From Planctomycetota bacterium (GTDB taxonomy: Bacteria > Planctomycetota > Brocadiia > JAJRTI01): DNA of 6,881 bases. The notes beneath the pieces are model-generated. The model saw only the letters and a list, made by a program, of their open reading frames with translations. It had not been told where the DNA came from and searched no databases. Positions 6,208 through 6,881 of this stretch are shown here, one piece after another; the stretch's first letter is position 1; every line of letters starts with the position of its first letter. The stretch lies in the NCBI GenBank assembly GCA_024278415.1, contig JAJRTI010000779.1, positions 1 through 6,881 of the forward strand, written 5' to 3'. A program made the translations under genes and the position numbers.

Positions 6208-6226
6208 GGGAGGGGCGGGTCAGGGG
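6208..6226 (+). promoter_or_regulatory. Canonical G-quadruplex motif touching the htpX start codon
   Basis: The + strand (template for htpX) reads GGG-A-GGGG-C-GGG-TCA-GGGG from the base directly after the start codon. Four G-runs with loops of 1, 1 and 3 nt satisfy the usual quadruplex rule with short, stabilising loops. The mRNA has the C-rich complement and no ribosome binding site. The sequence pattern is certain; folding and any regulatory effect are inference. Confidence 0.5.
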
Positions 6227-6285
6227 TTAGAGATTAGTGCCTTAAGCATTCGTACCTGCGACGAAAAACAAGAAGTTGCTCACGT

Positions 6286-6355
6286 GGAGCGGACGGCCTT
6301 CGCCGTCCGTCGGAACGCGAAGGCGTTCCGCTCCCGGGTCGCGGGCGAAGCCCGC
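6286..6355. repeat. Palindromic element: three-way junction plus a third hairpin
   Basis: GGAG (6286-6289) pairs with CTCC (6331-6334) and encloses two perfect hairpins separated by one T. The first is CGGACGGC-CTTC-GCCGTCCG (6290-6309); the second is CGGAACGC-GAAG-GCGTTCCG (6311-6330). A third perfect hairpin, GCGGGC-GAA-GCCCGC, follows at 6341-6355. All three loops are CTTC/GAA(G)-like. The compact, fully paired design indicates a dispersed palindromic repeat or a structured RNA. It lies 79 bp upstream of the htpX start. Confidence 0.75.
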
Positions 6356-6380
6356 TTTGTGATTAGGGATGAGGTGCCAT

Positions 6381-6402
6381 CGTAACATTTCAGCCAAATG
6401 CC
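6381..6402. repeat. Copy 1 of a 22-bp direct repeat with a dyad core
   Basis: The copy is centred on CATTTCAGCCAAATG (6386-6400), an inverted repeat with 5-bp arms. It matches copy 2 (6429-6450) at 21 of 22 positions. The copies start 48 bp apart, roughly four and a half helical turns. Confidence 0.7.
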
Positions 6403-6428
6403 TCTCGACGCGCGGCAGAAACCTCACG

Positions 6429-6450
6429 CGTAACATTTGAGCCAAATGCC
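6429..6450. repeat. Copy 2 of the 22-bp direct repeat, perfect dyad CATTTG-AGC-CAAATG
   Basis: The core CATTTGAGCCAAATG (6434-6448) is a perfect 6-bp inverted repeat with a 3-bp spacer. The single difference from copy 1 (G for C) completes the symmetry. It lies about 230 bp upstream of the htpX start. It could be an operator-like protein site or part of a dispersed repeat; the sequence alone does not decide. Confidence 0.65.
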
Positions 6451-6521
6451 ACGGGCACGCCAGTAGGAGGGGCGGGTCGGCCACTTGAATCAAGAGGGTG
6501 TCTGGTTCCGGCGGCACTCTG

Positions 6522-6745
6522 CCAGCCCAAAGGGCTGGGACAATATAGCCCAGTGCAAGGGCGTTCGGCCGCGTCCGCGGGCGAACGCACGCCGCGCTGG
6601 GTGGGTGATGCACCGATGGGGATCAACGCTGAAAGCGTTGCACAACGCGTCGGGCCTGTGGCACGCCTTCAGCGTGCTGTTGGGCTGGCCGTGTGGTCCC
6701 GGGGCGGCGCTGTGCTTGGCACAGCTTGCCCCGGGCTAGGCTATA
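6522..6745. mobile_element. Hairpin-rich, MITE-like non-coding element with TATAGCC/GGCTATA ends
   Basis: TATAGCC (6544-6550) and GGCTATA (6739-6745) are inverted 7-bp ends of a 202-bp segment. A hairpin CCAGCCC-AAA-GGGCTGG (6522-6538) sits just outside the left end. Inside are consecutive stems: GCGTTCG/CGAACGC with inner CCGCG/CGCGG (6561-6588), CAACGCT-GAA-AGCGTTG (6624-6640), GCACGC-CTTCA-GCGTGC (6661-6677), and CCCGGGGC/GCCCCGGG (6698-6705, 6728-6735) enclosing GCTGTGC-TTG-GCACAGC (6709-6725). No convincing ORF is present. A non-autonomous mobile repeat is the best fit; a structured ncRNA is the alternative. Confidence 0.5.
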
Positions 6746-6771
6746 GTTTCGCACTTTTGAGATAGAAAAAC

Positions 6772-6830
6772 GGCTTGGTCCCGGTGTATCCTGGAAAAGG
6801 AACAAGCAGATCCAGGAAGGAGACCAAGCC
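6772..6830 (+). promoter_or_regulatory. Nested leader hairpin that sequesters the ribosome binding site
   Basis: GGCTTGGTC (6772-6780) pairs with GACCAAGCC (6822-6830), which ends at the base before the ATG. Inside, TCCTGGA (6789-6795) pairs with TCCAGGA (6811-6817) around a 15-nt loop. The Shine-Dalgarno sequence AGGAAGGAG (6814-6822), 8 nt before the ATG, is partly buried in the two stems. The design resembles the leaders that silence transposase translation from read-through mRNA. Confidence 0.6.
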
Positions 6831-6881
6831 ATGAAGACGAGCCCAGAGCGCGAGCACAAGCGACAACGACGGCAGGCCGCC
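6831..6881 (+). CDS. Start of an unidentified basic protein, cut by the window end
   Basis: An ATG at 6831 follows a strong ribosome binding site (AGGAAGGAG, 8-nt spacing) and opens a frame that runs off the window after 17 codons: MKTSPEREHKRQRRQAA. The N-terminus is strongly basic (nine Lys, Arg or His). That fits the DNA-binding start of many transposases, and the sequestered ribosome site and the neighbouring mobile-looking element agree with it. Seventeen residues cannot identify a family, so the transposase idea is only inference; a ribosomal or nucleoid-type basic protein would also fit. Confidence 0.5.
   Translation, partial: MKTSPEREHKRQRRQAA

Larger units (their letters stand above)
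6209..6478. repeat. 13-bp direct repeats GGAGGGGCGGGTC bracketing a palindrome-rich segment
   Basis: GGAGGGGCGGGTC occurs at 6209-6221 and again at 6466-6478 in the same orientation. The 244 bp between them hold a three-way-junction palindrome, a third small hairpin and two copies of a dyad-symmetric 22-mer. The pair could be a duplication flanking an inserted element or simply a recurring G-rich module: GGGAGGGGCGGG also appears on the minus strand near 3342-3353. Confidence 0.5.

Noticed and set aside
6463..6466. Fifth GTAG-headed REP-like unit
   Set aside because: The GTAG here is not followed by a palindrome.
6485..6739. 84-codon + strand frame in the region right of htpX
   Set aside because: It lies across the hairpin-rich element, has no ribosome site or recognisable motif, and is explained by the repeats.
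6716..6747. Promoter TTGGCA - 20 bp - TATAGT for the right-edge gene
   Set aside because: The spacing is too long and the boxes coincide with hairpin and inverted-end sequence, so the match is probably chance.

Overview
The window is GC-rich DNA (GC-biased third codon positions in every gene, most shadow frames open), with protein-coding blocks separated by intergenic sequence full of short repeats and hairpins. The gene content and repeat style resemble Planctomycetota or a neighbouring PVC-type lineage, perhaps from a metagenome. This is inference from style; the window has no rRNA or marker gene to settle it.

Layout. (1) Positions 2-1720, + strand: the 3' part of a large multidomain carbohydrate-active protein. 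It has a sandwich domain of the type found behind glycosidase barrels, a rhamnogalacturonan-acetylesterase-N/malectin-like domain and a terminal jelly-roll domain. (2) 1741-1785: a 9-bp-period repeat that folds into a 13-bp hairpin. (3) 1829-3148, +: a sialidase/BNR-fold (six-bladed propeller type) protein with Asp boxes. Genes 1 and 3 look like a small polysaccharide-utilisation pair. (4) 3145-3413: a convergent intergenic region. It holds four REP-like units (GTAG head plus palindrome), two on each strand, and a 7-unit TGGAATGG tandem repeat with inverted flanks. The TAG stop codons of both converging genes are supplied by the GTAG heads of the outermost REP-like units. (5) 3410-4843, -: purB of the human-like adenylosuccinate lyase subgroup. 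(6) 4897-4950: an inverted repeat in the htpX-purB gap, containing the htpX stop codon. (7) 4942-6207, -: an HtpX-like M48 membrane zinc protease with an unusual C-terminal zinc ribbon. (8) 6208-6830: more than 600 bp with no credible gene. It is a mosaic of a G-tract motif touching the htpX start codon, a three-way-junction palindrome, two copies of a dyad-symmetric 22-mer and a 202-bp hairpin-rich element with inverted ends. (9) 6772-6881: a strong Shine-Dalgarno site held in a nested hairpin directly before the start of a basic protein cut by the window edge.

How it works together. purB (AMP and purine synthesis) and htpX (membrane protein quality control) are housekeeping genes that may share a transcript from htpX into purB. 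The glycan genes are accessory. No complete new defence or metabolic system is visible. The most notable content is the repeat architecture: REP-like palindromes that double as stop codons, twin G-tract motifs abutting the start codons of the two minus-strand genes, and a possible mobile-element border at the right edge.
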